Part shown: positions 6,104-12,603 of the stretch, piece by piece | Position numbering within the stretch: position 1 is the stretch's first letter | Layout: every line of letters begins with the position of its first letter | Source of the DNA: Caldifarciminota bacterium 4484_18 | Lineage (GTDB): Bacteria; Hydrothermota; UBA3073; NMUJ01 | Assembly: GCA_002256535.1 (NCBI GenBank) | Contig: NMUJ01000023.1 | Span: 1 to 12,603, forward strand | Length of the DNA: 12,603 bases | Reading direction: 5' to 3' | Notes under the pieces: model-generated | The model's input: only the letters and a program-made list of their open reading frames with translations | Databases searched by the model: none | What the model was told of the DNA's origin: nothing | Translations under genes and position numbers: made by a program

Positions 6104-6831
6104 TGCCGCTCGTCACGATTGAAGAGTTACTTGAAGCAGGTGCACATTTGGGGCATAAGCGGTCAAGTTGGCATCCACGTGCAAAAGAGTTCATATTCAT
6201 GGAGAAGATGGGTACCCACATCATCGACGTACGTAAAACCATAGAGTATCTTGAAAGAGCCTACAATTTCATACGTAACCGTATTGCCGAGGGTGGCACA
6301 ATATTATTCGTTGGTACCAAAAAGCAAGCACAAGACATCGTACGTGAGTTGGCCGAAGAGTGTGGTACCTTCTACATAACCGAAAAATGGCTCGGCGGTA
6401 TGCTCACAAACTTCGAAACCATACGCAGATCTGTACTCAAAATGAAACGCCTACGTGAGATGAAAGATAACAACGACTATCCTGGGCTCACAAAGAAGGA
6501 GATACTCACACTTCAACGTGAGCTGACCAGACTCGAACGCTATCTCGTAGGTATCGAAGATATGGAGACACTGCCATCCATCGTCTATATCACGGATGTG
6601 AACAAGGAGATGACAGCCGTGAAAGAGGCACGACGGCTTGCTATCCCAATAGTTGCCATAGTTGATACAAATGTCGACCCAAAGCTCGTCGACTACCCTA
6701 TACCTGCAAACGATGATTCAATGTACACCATAAGACTTATAACTTCAATAATTACACGTGCAGTGAAGGAGGGTAGAAGTATACTCGAAACCGGCACTTA
6801 CTCGGAGAAAGAGCCTACGGAGGCATCATGA
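6103..6831 (+). CDS. rpsB: 30S ribosomal protein S2
   Basis: S2 is a late-assembling small-subunit protein that helps recruit S1 where present. Family blocks are clear: LLEAGAHLGHKRSSWHP near the N terminus, FIFMEKMGTHIIDVRKT, TILFVGTKKQAQD, EKWLGGMLTNFETIRRS, and a late AIPIVAIVDTNVDP with IPANDDS. I start it at ATG 6103 (242 residues) because GGAGG (6090-6094) is eight bases upstream and the codon overlaps the rpsI stop as TGATG. A GTG at 6088 would add five residues with no supporting signal. Its stop overlaps tsf as ATGA. The rpsB-tsf-pyrH order is classical. Six charged or small residues after SEKEP form a short acidic tail. Confidence 0.98.
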   Translation: MPLVTIEELLEAGAHLGHKRSSWHPRAKEFIFMEKMGTHIIDVRKTIEYLERAYNFIRNRIAEGGTILFVGTKKQAQDIVRELAEECGTFYITEKWLGGMLTNFETIRRSVLKMKRLREMKDNNDYPGLTKKEILTLQRELTRLERYLVGIEDMETLPSIVYITDVNKEMTAVKEARRLAIPIVAIVDTNVDPKLVDYPIPANDDSMYTIRLITSIITRAVKEGRSILETGTYSEKEPTEAS

Positions 6832-7430
6832 AAAAAGTAAGCATAGATGAGATCAAAACCCTGCGTAAGATCACCGGTGCAGGTGTACTTGATTGTAAGA
6901 TAGCGCTTGAAGCTACCAACGGCGATATCGAAAAGGCTATCGAGTATCTCCGTAAACATGGTATAGCACGTGCTGAAAAGAAACTCGAACGTGAAACCGA
7001 GGAGGGTATAATTGCTGCTTACATACATACAGGCGACCGGCTGGGTGTATTGCTTGAACTCAACTGTGAATCGAGCTTCGTTGCCCAAACCCCTGAGTTC
7101 AAGGCACTCGCCAAGGATATTGCTATGCAGATAGCTGCTATGGCACCCGAATACGTGTCTGCTGATGACGTACCAGAAGATGTTATTGAACACGAAAAGG
7201 ATATCTATCGCGAGCAGGCCAAATCCGAAGGCAGACCCGAACGTGCATGGGATAAGATCGTAGAGGGTAGATTACAGAAGTTCTACGAGGAGAAGTGCTT
7301 ACTATCGCAACCTTTTATAAAGGATCAGTCTATTACTGTTGAGGAGTACATCAAAGGGCACATATCAAAATTTGGTGAAAATATAAGAGTAAGGCGATTT
7401 GTGAGATTCAAAGTTGGTGAACAATTTTAG
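6828..7430 (+). CDS. tsf: Elongation factor Ts (short form)
   Basis: EF-Ts is the guanine nucleotide exchange factor for EF-Tu. The N-terminal UBA-like region contains the signature LRKITGAGVLDCKIAL (about 11-26). The core contains LELNCESSFVAQTPEF (about 76-91), matching the second family signature with Ser-Ser in place of the usual Thr-Asp. At 200 residues it is far shorter than E. coli EF-Ts (about 283) and close to the Thermus and Thermotoga lengths, which lack part of the core and coiled-coil insertion. The C terminus GENIRVRRFVRFKVGE is complete. The start overlaps the rpsB stop (ATGA) and its end overlaps pyrH by 14-17 bases. Confidence 0.97.
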   Translation: MKKVSIDEIKTLRKITGAGVLDCKIALEATNGDIEKAIEYLRKHGIARAEKKLERETEEGIIAAYIHTGDRLGVLLELNCESSFVAQTPEFKALAKDIAMQIAAMAPEYVSADDVPEDVIEHEKDIYREQAKSEGRPERAWDKIVEGRLQKFYEEKCLLSQPFIKDQSITVEEYIKGHISKFGENIRVRRFVRFKVGEQF

Positions 7431-8121
7431 CTACAGACGTGCACTTATAAAAATAAGTGGTGATACGTTCGGTACGCCACGCGATATGAATATTTCTTTA
7501 TTGCAGCAACTGGTACATGAAATAAGTACTCTTCAACCACATGTAGAGTTATCATTCATGATAGGTGGTGGTAACCTATTTCGTGGCCGTGATCCCATCC
7601 CGGGTATCGCTCCAATAGTGGTAGATAAGATTGGCATGATAAGTACACTTATCAACGCATTGATATTCGAACATCTGCTGGAACGACATAACATACCCAC
7701 TGTGATAATGAGCGCATTACCTGTAGCACAACTTGCCGAAGGTTATGTACGTGAACGTGCCATCCAGTACCTCGAATCTAAATATGTGGTACTGTTTGCG
7801 ATGGGCCTCGGTAGCCCATTCTTCACCACCGATACAGCTGCTGTATTACGAGCTGCTGAGTTACATGCCGATGTTATGATCAAAGGCAGCAAAGTAGATG
7901 GCGTCTATGATTCCGATCCCAACGAAAATCCGTATGCCAAGATGTTCACCGAGTTGACGTTTGATGAAGCGCTTCACCGCAATTTACGTGTGATGGATCG
8001 TACCGCATTCGCATTAGCAGCCGAACAGAAAATACCCATAATTGTGCTCAATATAATGAAGGGCGGTAACTTAACCCGTGCACTCCAAGGTGATAAGGTG
8101 GGCACACTTCTACATAAATGA
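7414..8121 (+). CDS. pyrH: Uridylate kinase (UMP kinase)
   Basis: PyrH phosphorylates UMP to UDP in pyrimidine nucleotide synthesis and belongs to the amino-acid kinase fold. The 235-residue protein has ALIKISGD (nucleotide-binding start), IGGGNLFRGRD (about 50-60), KIGMISTLINAL in place of the usual DxMGMLAT, GLGSPFFTTDTAAVLRA (about 130-146) and KGSKVDGVYDSDP. No ATG is available. The start is TTG 7414 or GTG 7417, both inside the tsf coding sequence, with only a weak GTGAG (7401-7405) upstream. Translation probably depends on ribosomes arriving from tsf. In most bacteria frr follows; here a histidine phosphatase follows with an ATGA overlap. Confidence 0.95.
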   Translation: MVNNFSYRRALIKISGDTFGTPRDMNISLLQQLVHEISTLQPHVELSFMIGGGNLFRGRDPIPGIAPIVVDKIGMISTLINALIFEHLLERHNIPTVIMSALPVAQLAEGYVRERAIQYLESKYVVLFAMGLGSPFFTTDTAAVLRAAELHADVMIKGSKVDGVYDSDPNENPYAKMFTELTFDEALHRNLRVMDRTAFALAAEQKIPIIVLNIMKGGNLTRALQGDKVGTLLHK

Positions 8122-8747
8122 CAAGAGTTATACTGGTACGGCATGGCGAAAGTGAGGGCAACCTACAGCGGTTGTTTCGTGGTAGGTGCGATTTTCCGCT
8201 CACACCACGTGGTATTGAGCAAGCGCGTGCACTACGGGACGAACTCGCCCACCTTGACATAGATGCAATTTATACCAGCCCACTACAGCGTGCATTGAAG
8301 ACCGCAGAGATAATAAATGAACGTCATAACGTACCGATATTCAAAGAAGATGGGTTTACCAACATAGACTTGGGTGAATGGCAAGGCAGGCCACGTACTG
8401 AAATAGAGCGTAACTATCCAGAACTATGGAAGTTGTGGATAACCACACCTGAGGAACTCCATATAAAAGGTGGCGAACCTTTAGACCACATTCAACAACG
8501 TGCTTATAATACTTTGATCAAACTCATCAGAGATCATACCGATGGCACAATCGTAATCGTTACACACCGTGCAGTACTTAAACCATTGATAGCACGTGCC
8601 ATTGGGATAGCCAAACCTTACTTCTGGAAAATACATATAGATACTGCATCCTATAGTATATTGGAACACACTGACGAACGTGGATTTTACTTGACATTAC
8701 TGAATCAGACCAAACATTTACATGAATTTATCCGCGAGTTAACGTAG
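8118..8747 (+). CDS. Histidine phosphatase family protein (phosphoglycerate mutase-like)
   Basis: This 209-residue protein belongs to the histidine phosphatase superfamily. The phosphate pocket is complete: RHGE at residues 8-11 with the phospho-accepting H9, R58 (SPLQRALKTAE), E87 (IDLGEWQGR, likely the proton donor) and H150 (IVTHRAVLK). The substrate is not clear. The branch includes alpha-ribazole phosphatase (CobC), broad-specificity phosphatases and cofactor-dependent phosphoglycerate mutase; the protein is short for the last of these. Its start overlaps the pyrH stop (ATGA), so it is translated with pyrH. It ends 11 bases before the nitroreductase, with AGGGGG in the gap. The position between a nucleotide kinase and a flavoprotein gives no firm clue to function. 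Confidence 0.9.
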   Translation: MTRVILVRHGESEGNLQRLFRGRCDFPLTPRGIEQARALRDELAHLDIDAIYTSPLQRALKTAEIINERHNVPIFKEDGFTNIDLGEWQGRPRTEIERNYPELWKLWITTPEELHIKGGEPLDHIQQRAYNTLIKLIRDHTDGTIVIVTHRAVLKPLIARAIGIAKPYFWKIHIDTASYSILEHTDERGFYLTLLNQTKHLHEFIRELT

Positions 8748-8758
8748 CAGGGGGTGCG

Positions 8759-9271
8759 ATGGATGTATTTGATGCTGTTACCCAAAGGCGTAGCATAAGA
8801 GCATATAAGCCTGATCCCGTTCCTGAAGATAAACTCAACCACGTACTGGAGGCAGCACGGCTTGCACCTTCTGCAAAGAATCGCCAACCATGGAAGTTCA
8901 TAGTGGTGAAAGATCCCACCATCCGTCAAGCACTCGTCCCCGCATGTAAAGAACAACAGTTTGTGGGTGAAGCCCCTGTAGTTATTGTCGGGGTGGCTGA
9001 GACCACCGATTATGTGCTTACTTGTGGTATACCTGCACATATCATAGATATAGCAATAGCTATGACACAAATAACATTACAAGCGATGGAGGAGGGGCTC
9101 GGCACTTGTTGGATAGGTGCTTTCTATCAAGACGAAGTGAAGAAAATACTGGGTATACCACCCGACAAGCAGGTGGTTGAGCTTATGACACTCGGCTATC
9201 CAGCTGAATCGCCGGCACCAAGGTCGAGAAAGTCCTTTGAAGAAGTGTTCGTATTTGATCGCTATAGTTGA
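8759..9271 (+). CDS. Nitroreductase family FMN-dependent oxidoreductase
   Basis: This 170-residue protein has the nitroreductase fold, which binds FMN in a homodimer and uses NAD(P)H to reduce nitro groups, quinones or other electron acceptors. Evidence is the N-terminal FMN motif QRRSIRAYKPDPVP (residues 9-22), LEAARLAPSAKNRQPWKF (30-47), QITLQAMEEGLGTCWIGAF in the middle and LGIPPDKQVVELMTLGYP near the end. Length is on the short side and typical of the minimal archaeal and thermophile members. AGGGGG (8749-8754) five bases before the ATG is a good ribosome binding site. The stop overlaps the next start as TGATG. The physiological substrate cannot be read from sequence, and the BluB subfamily is unlikely given the short length. 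Confidence 0.93.
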   Translation: MDVFDAVTQRRSIRAYKPDPVPEDKLNHVLEAARLAPSAKNRQPWKFIVVKDPTIRQALVPACKEQQFVGEAPVVIVGVAETTDYVLTCGIPAHIIDIAIAMTQITLQAMEEGLGTCWIGAFYQDEVKKILGIPPDKQVVELMTLGYPAESPAPRSRKSFEEVFVFDRYS

Positions 9272-9873
9272 TGTACCACATTAAAATTAAGCAGCGGCTG
9301 GCGCTTGGACTTGCGGTCCTCATACCCATTAGTGTCACCATTTACATATTGTGGTTCATAATACGTAAGTTGATACTATTGTTAGAGCAACTCGCACGTA
9401 TGCTACCAGCAGGATTACAGATACCGACCCCTGTAATCTATGGCATAAGTTTGCTCTGTGTTTTACTGCTTGTATACCTCATAGGATGGACTTCATCCAC
9501 TTACATTGGGAAATTGGCTCTACGTAACATCGAACGTCTATTCAGTCGTGCACCACTCATCGGTGCTATATATCGTGCACTTACGCATATAAGTAAGGCG
9601 TTAGTTGTTGAACGTCGTGCATTCAAAGAAGCGGTGTGGGTTGAATTCCCACGCAAAGGGTTGAAAACGTTAGGTTTCGTCACCGGTAAAGAGCGTAAAG
9701 ATGACAAAACCCTCTACTCGATATTCATCCCCACAGTGCCTAACCCTACATCAGGTTTCTTCGTCCGTGCTATGGAGGAGCAAGTTGAACAATCTGGTCT
9801 CACCGTAGACGAAGCGTTTGCACTTATACTATCTGCTGGTATGTATGAAGGTGGCGATGAATCCTATCATTAA
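9271..9873 (+). CDS. DUF502 family inner-membrane protein
   Basis: The 200-residue protein has two transmembrane segments, at about residues 9-32 and 51-74. A cytoplasmic domain follows with the DUF502 pattern: RAPLIGAIYRALTHISKAL, VEFPRKGLKTLGFVTG, IFIPTVPNPTSGFF and a C-terminal MEEQVEQSGLTVDEAFALILSAGM. The PTVPNPTSGF block is the family hallmark. No biochemical function is established for DUF502; plant homologues are membrane proteins involved in trafficking. The start is ATG 9271 in the TGATG overlap; TTG 9268 is possible. The gene end overlaps the start of the CorC-like gene. Confidence 0.92.
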   Translation: MYHIKIKQRLALGLAVLIPISVTIYILWFIIRKLILLLEQLARMLPAGLQIPTPVIYGISLLCVLLLVYLIGWTSSTYIGKLALRNIERLFSRAPLIGAIYRALTHISKALVVERRAFKEAVWVEFPRKGLKTLGFVTGKERKDDKTLYSIFIPTVPNPTSGFFVRAMEEQVEQSGLTVDEAFALILSAGMYEGGDESYH

Positions 9874-10120
9874 CCTTATCTCCAGAATCCTAAGATTAGA
9901 TCGAAAAGACAGAGTGAAGACACGATTCCATAACCTGCTCGAGGAGTACGTTGAACAAGGTTTTATAGCCACTGAAGAACAGCGTATGGTTAAAGCTATC
10001 CTTAAACTCAACCAAAAGGATGTGGAGGAAGTTATGGTACCACGTACGGATATGGTGTCAGTACCTGCAGATATGGAGGTAAGCGGTGCGGTTACCTTAT
10101 TTCCTACCACGTACGTATAG
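9857..10120 (+). pseudogene. CorC/HlyC-family CBS protein, N-terminal piece (before the deletion)
   Basis: The first 77 residues match the N-terminal part of CorC-type proteins without a DUF21 membrane domain: a helical lead, LLEEYVEQGFIATEEQRMVKAIL and the hallmark DVEEVMVPRTDMVSV (about 55-69). This hallmark opens the first CBS domain. After MEVSGA the frame runs into nonsense (VTLFPTTYV) and stops at 10120. The rest of CBS1 is missing and the downstream frame resumes inside CBS2. The start chosen is ATG 9857 (GGTGG just upstream); ATG 9845 is possible. Either start overlaps the DUF502 gene. CorC proteins are linked to divalent cation efflux and, in their C domain, to adenosyl-nucleotide sensing. 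Confidence 0.85.
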
Positions 10121-10526
10121 TGTTTTACAAGCGTTACGTGACATGCGTAGGCGACACGTATCGTTAGCTATAGTGACTGACGAGTATGGTACGGTTGCGG
10201 GGTTGGTTACCATCAAAGATCTTGTTGAAGAGATCGTAGGTGAGTTAAGTGATGAGTTCGAGAAGGTATCACCTGAAATACAGAAGGTGGGTGAAAACCG
10301 CTACATAGTGAATGCAGCAGTCGATCTGGACAAGCTCAACGAAATCCTGGGGCTCAACTTACACGCTAAGGATGTTAACACATTCGGTGGTTATATCATC
10401 AAAACCATTGGCTACATACCCAGAGTGGGTGAACACCTTAACATAGCAGGATTACGTGTAGAGATCTTGCAAGGGTCGCAACGTCGCATAAAAAGTGTGC
10501 TTGTTGAGAAGCTACATGATACGTAA
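10083..10526 (+). pseudogene. CorC/HlyC-family CBS protein, C-terminal piece (after the deletion)
   Basis: This frame carries the second half of the same protein: RLPYFLPRTYSVLQALRDMR, VSLAIVTDEYGTVAGLVTIKDLVEEIVGEL (the CBS2 core) and a CorC_HlyC domain (KVGENRYIVNAAVDLDKLNEIL, TFGGYIIKTIGYIPRVGE, GLRVEILQGSQRRIKSVLVEKL). Its frame opens only at 10083 after a TAA at 10080. Joining the two pieces lacks about 50-60 residues (all of CBS1 after its first strand) compared with E. coli CorC. The two frames meet within the GTGCGGTTA at 10086-10094. The GTG at 10086 could act as a start, but no ribosome binding site or family support exists. The end overlaps the next gene by 11 bases. Confidence 0.85.
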
Positions 10527-11574
10527 AACATTATTGTTGGTAGTGTGGTTAACAACCAGCTGCATGTGGTGGTACGAACGTGAGGTACCTCACGAACCAC
10601 CACCCAAGGTTAAACTTCCCATAAAAGTAGGTGTCATACTCACCTACAACGAAACTGGTGATTCACTCCCCCAGATTGTATACGATGGTATCATGGCTGC
10701 AGCCAACGACGTACGTATTGAACATCACATTGTGCCACTTGATTCCATTGAATTAGTACACACATATGTGGAGTTAGCCACTGATGTCAATACTATTGCA
10801 ATATTGGGGCCATTACACTCAAAAGCCTGTAAATGGATAAGCCCACTCTCTCAAACTTATGAACTACCAACCATCACACCTACCGCCGTAGATCCGAGGA
10901 TACCCACACTAAGCTCTTACCTTTACAAACTGTATCGTAGCACGTGGGCACAAATGGTGAAGCTTGCTGAATACGCAATCCTTACCTGTGATATACACAA
11001 GTTTGTCGCTATAATACCATCTGATAGGTATGGCAACCTATTACTCGAGACGTTTCGTCAAACAGTCGACACATTGGGGGGTGAGATTGTCAAAATTTTC
11101 CGTTACGATACGAAAATGCTGGAAGATGGTAGCCTCAAAACCACCCTACACTATGAGCTGGAAGACCTCATATATGAGGGTATTCTCATTGTGGGGTACG
11201 TATCCATCATGCGACCTCTTGCATATGCAGTATGGGGTAGCGGTGCAATAAAGGAGGGGGTCACGATCTTATCCAATAACGTATGGACAGTACGTGAACT
11301 ACGCGATATACCTGGTGTTGATAACACCATATTCGCAGCACTACCGTGGGAGGTGAAGAATAAGAACCCGTTCTGGATAACAGGTTATACCGCCATGCAG
11401 ATTGTAGAGGATGCACTCCAATCAGGTATATCTACACGAGGTAAGTTAAAAGAATGGCTCGATACCCACATGAATGAATCGCTCCCATATGGGTTAGGGC
11501 TATCGATGCAGGTGGTGGTACCACAACTACATATCTACACGTTAAGGGAAGGGCAAATCGTGAAATTATGGTGA
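10516..11574 (+). CDS. Type I periplasmic-binding-protein-like lipoprotein
   Basis: The 352-residue protein starts with MIRKTLLLVVWLTTSC, a signal peptide ending in a lipobox-like Cys at residue 16 (atypical, with Thr at -3), so it is probably anchored to a membrane facing the periplasm. The rest matches the Leu/Ile/Val-binding and penicillin-binding-protein-activator (LppC-like) fold: IKVGVILTYNETGD, IAILGPLHSKACKWISPLSQ, LPTITPTAVDPRIP, LYRSTWAQMVKLAEYAI, FVAIIPSDRYGNLLLETFRQTVDTLGGEIV, then ILIVGY and TGYTAMQIVEDAL. No transporter genes are beside it, so an activator or sensor role is as likely as solute capture. ATG 10516 is chosen because it opens the signal peptide and overlaps the CorC stop. 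The stop overlaps the next start. Confidence 0.85.
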   Translation: MIRKTLLLVVWLTTSCMWWYEREVPHEPPPKVKLPIKVGVILTYNETGDSLPQIVYDGIMAAANDVRIEHHIVPLDSIELVHTYVELATDVNTIAILGPLHSKACKWISPLSQTYELPTITPTAVDPRIPTLSSYLYKLYRSTWAQMVKLAEYAILTCDIHKFVAIIPSDRYGNLLLETFRQTVDTLGGEIVKIFRYDTKMLEDGSLKTTLHYELEDLIYEGILIVGYVSIMRPLAYAVWGSGAIKEGVTILSNNVWTVRELRDIPGVDNTIFAALPWEVKNKNPFWITGYTAMQIVEDALQSGISTRGKLKEWLDTHMNESLPYGLGLSMQVVVPQLHIYTLREGQIVKLW

Positions 11575-12380
11575 TCCTGACATTTCTGCTAAATCTTACC
11601 CAGCTACTGGTAGGTAATGGTACACGTGGCCCGTACTTTTTAGATAGCTTGGTGATACCACAATCTATTGTGGTATACACAGATAGTGGTGAACTCGATA
11701 CCAGTTGCTATAGGTTTATATTTTCGAGCGGTATGCTGTTTTTCAAATATCGGGTGGTACCTACCGAGACCTTGATCGTCTCGTATGAGAAGCTCAACCT
11801 ACACATACCAATGGTATATCGAATATTTGCAATGGATTCCACCACACACGTGGATACGTCCATAAATAGTATTGGTGGACGACGCCCTTCGTTACAGTTA
11901 ACTGGCATGAAAGGTGTAAGCTTTTCGATAACACCTGCTAACCTACGTATGGAACAAACGCTGACAATGAACTGGTACACCAACTACGGTGATATATTAG
12001 TGGAAGGTAATTTCGATGCCACCGGTGAAGATGAGGTGATACCACTCAACTCATTAGAGGATTGGCGTCTACGCATAGAGCGTGGCGACCTTAACCTCGA
12101 GTGGGGTACATTAAACACTACACTACACATACCGTTAGGTGACCTACCCGTACGTGATGTCGGTATACGAGTGAGGAAGTCACATTTTACTGTCACCCAT
12201 TACATACAACATAGCCGACGGTCCACCAAGCGGTTTGTTATCATACATCGTGGTGAACAGGGGCCGTTCAAATTATCCACAGAATTAATCCTACCTGGTA
12301 GCGAGCTCGTACGGGTTAACCATGTCGTTAAATCGAGGGTCCACGACTATTACTTGGACTACAACGAAGGTAACCTGTAA
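11568..12380 (+). CDS. SprA-like surface or outer-membrane protein, N-terminal part
   Basis: The 270-residue frame begins with a short hydrophobic signal (MVILTFLLNLTQLLVG). Its sequence is beta-rich and repeats the pattern seen in SprA and related large secreted or outer-membrane proteins: MKGVSFSITPANLRMEQTLTMN, a GDLNLEWGTLNTTLHIPLGDL region (about 166-186), RGEQGPFKLS (about 229-238), LPGSELVRVNHVVKSR and DYYLDYNEGNL at the end. The GPY/GPF-L...PGSE.V.V...DY.IDY..G pattern is the best support; the assignment is by recall. The frame stops at 12380 just where the family continues with a beta segment, and an adjacent frame stays open to the window edge. The start is ATG 11568, which overlaps the previous stop (TGA 11572-11574) by seven bases; GTG 11571 is the alternative. 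Confidence 0.7.
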   Translation: MVILTFLLNLTQLLVGNGTRGPYFLDSLVIPQSIVVYTDSGELDTSCYRFIFSSGMLFFKYRVVPTETLIVSYEKLNLHIPMVYRIFAMDSTTHVDTSINSIGGRRPSLQLTGMKGVSFSITPANLRMEQTLTMNWYTNYGDILVEGNFDATGEDEVIPLNSLEDWRLRIERGDLNLEWGTLNTTLHIPLGDLPVRDVGIRVRKSHFTVTHYIQHSRRSTKRFVIIHRGEQGPFKLSTELILPGSELVRVNHVVKSRVHDYYLDYNEGNL

Positions 12381-12603
12381 CGGGGGTGATGACACCTTTT
12401 CCAGCGTTTGTGACACGGTTCAGCTTAAGCACCAGATGCAGACGAATCAACCTAATGTATGGTAACGGTTATGGTGTAGACTTACATCAGATAGGTTCTC
12501 ATGTACTGTATGAGTTATACATAAAGCGTGCTTCGTACGCTTTCAAATATGGCTATACCAACTTATATGATGGCTACAATTTTGTGGAACTAACGACAAA
12601 TAG
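12374..12603 (+). pseudogene. Continuation of the SprA-like protein in a shifted frame (partial)
   Basis: This frame is open from 12374 to the right edge with no stop. It reads VTGVMTPFPAFVTRFSL, then an amphipathic beta-rich stretch (MYGNGYGVDLHQIGSHVLYE, YIKRASYAFKYGYTNLYDG) like the first gene half. Adding one base at 12374-12380 (for instance CTG-GTA for CTGTA) joins the frames as NEGNLVTGVM. An independent gene from ATG 12389 is the alternative, but the only nearby ribosome-binding-like run (GGGGG, 12382-12386) is too close. I treat it as a frameshift, real or a sequencing error. Confidence 0.6.

Noticed and set aside
8118..9271. A cobalamin pair (CobC phosphatase plus BluB) from the two neighbours
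   Set aside because: The nitroreductase is too short and generic for BluB, and no other cobalamin genes are present.
12378..12391. Recoding of a stop codon (TAA/TGA) in the SprA-like gene
   Set aside because: The frame after the TAA hits another TGA within a few codons; the open frame is a different one.
1..12603. CRISPR array, tRNA, insertion sequence or integrase
   Set aside because: I saw no regularly spaced repeats, tRNA cloverleaf or transposase-like frame; the window is core genes and rRNA. A tool search could still find something small.

Overview
The window is bacterial chromosome. It starts inside a 16S rRNA gene on the minus strand and carries a dense set of core bacterial genes. 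The 16S fragment differs from the bacterial probe site EUB338 at two paired positions. Its V1/V2 hairpins (helices 6, 9 and 10) are long. EF-Ts is short (200 residues), as in Thermus and Thermotoga. MurA, two apparent signal-peptidase-II lipoproteins and an SprA-like surface or outer-membrane protein suggest a diderm, peptidoglycan-containing cell. I infer an uncultivated, possibly thermophilic candidate-phylum bacterium (a WOR-3 or Hydrothermae-like lineage would fit), but no phylogeny was run.

Left part (1-4654, minus strand). A divergent promoter at about 4690 reads leftward through a xylose-isomerase-like TIM-barrel protein, a lipoprotein split by an apparent frameshift, murA and a metallo-beta-lactamase-fold hydrolase. 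The genes after the lipoprotein overlap by a few bases. The hydrolase ends only four bases before the first of three candidate tandem rRNA promoters. The rRNA leader (395-590) has a perfect boxA (TGCTCTTTA) and leads into 16S rRNA, which runs off the left edge.

Right part (4772-12603, plus strand). A facing promoter drives one continuous gene chain: def, rplM, rpsI, rpsB, tsf, pyrH, a histidine phosphatase, a nitroreductase, a DUF502 membrane protein, a CorC-like CBS protein (internally deleted), a periplasmic-binding-protein-like lipoprotein and an SprA-like protein that runs off the right edge. Gaps never exceed 11 bases and most junctions are ATGA or TGATG overlaps, so the chain is probably one operon with translational coupling. 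The usual follower of pyrH, frr, is absent.

The two divergent promoters share one architecture (TTGACW, 16-base spacer, TATNTT, then 6-7 bases to the ATG). Both messages are therefore probably leaderless, which fits the absence of a ribosome binding site before these two genes.

Three genes look broken: the lipoprotein (at an A5 run), the CorC homologue (loss of about 50-60 residues at a junction in GTGCGGTTA) and the SprA-like protein (one base missing at about 12374-12380). The two single-base cases could be sequencing errors; the CorC case is a real deletion or an assembly collapse.
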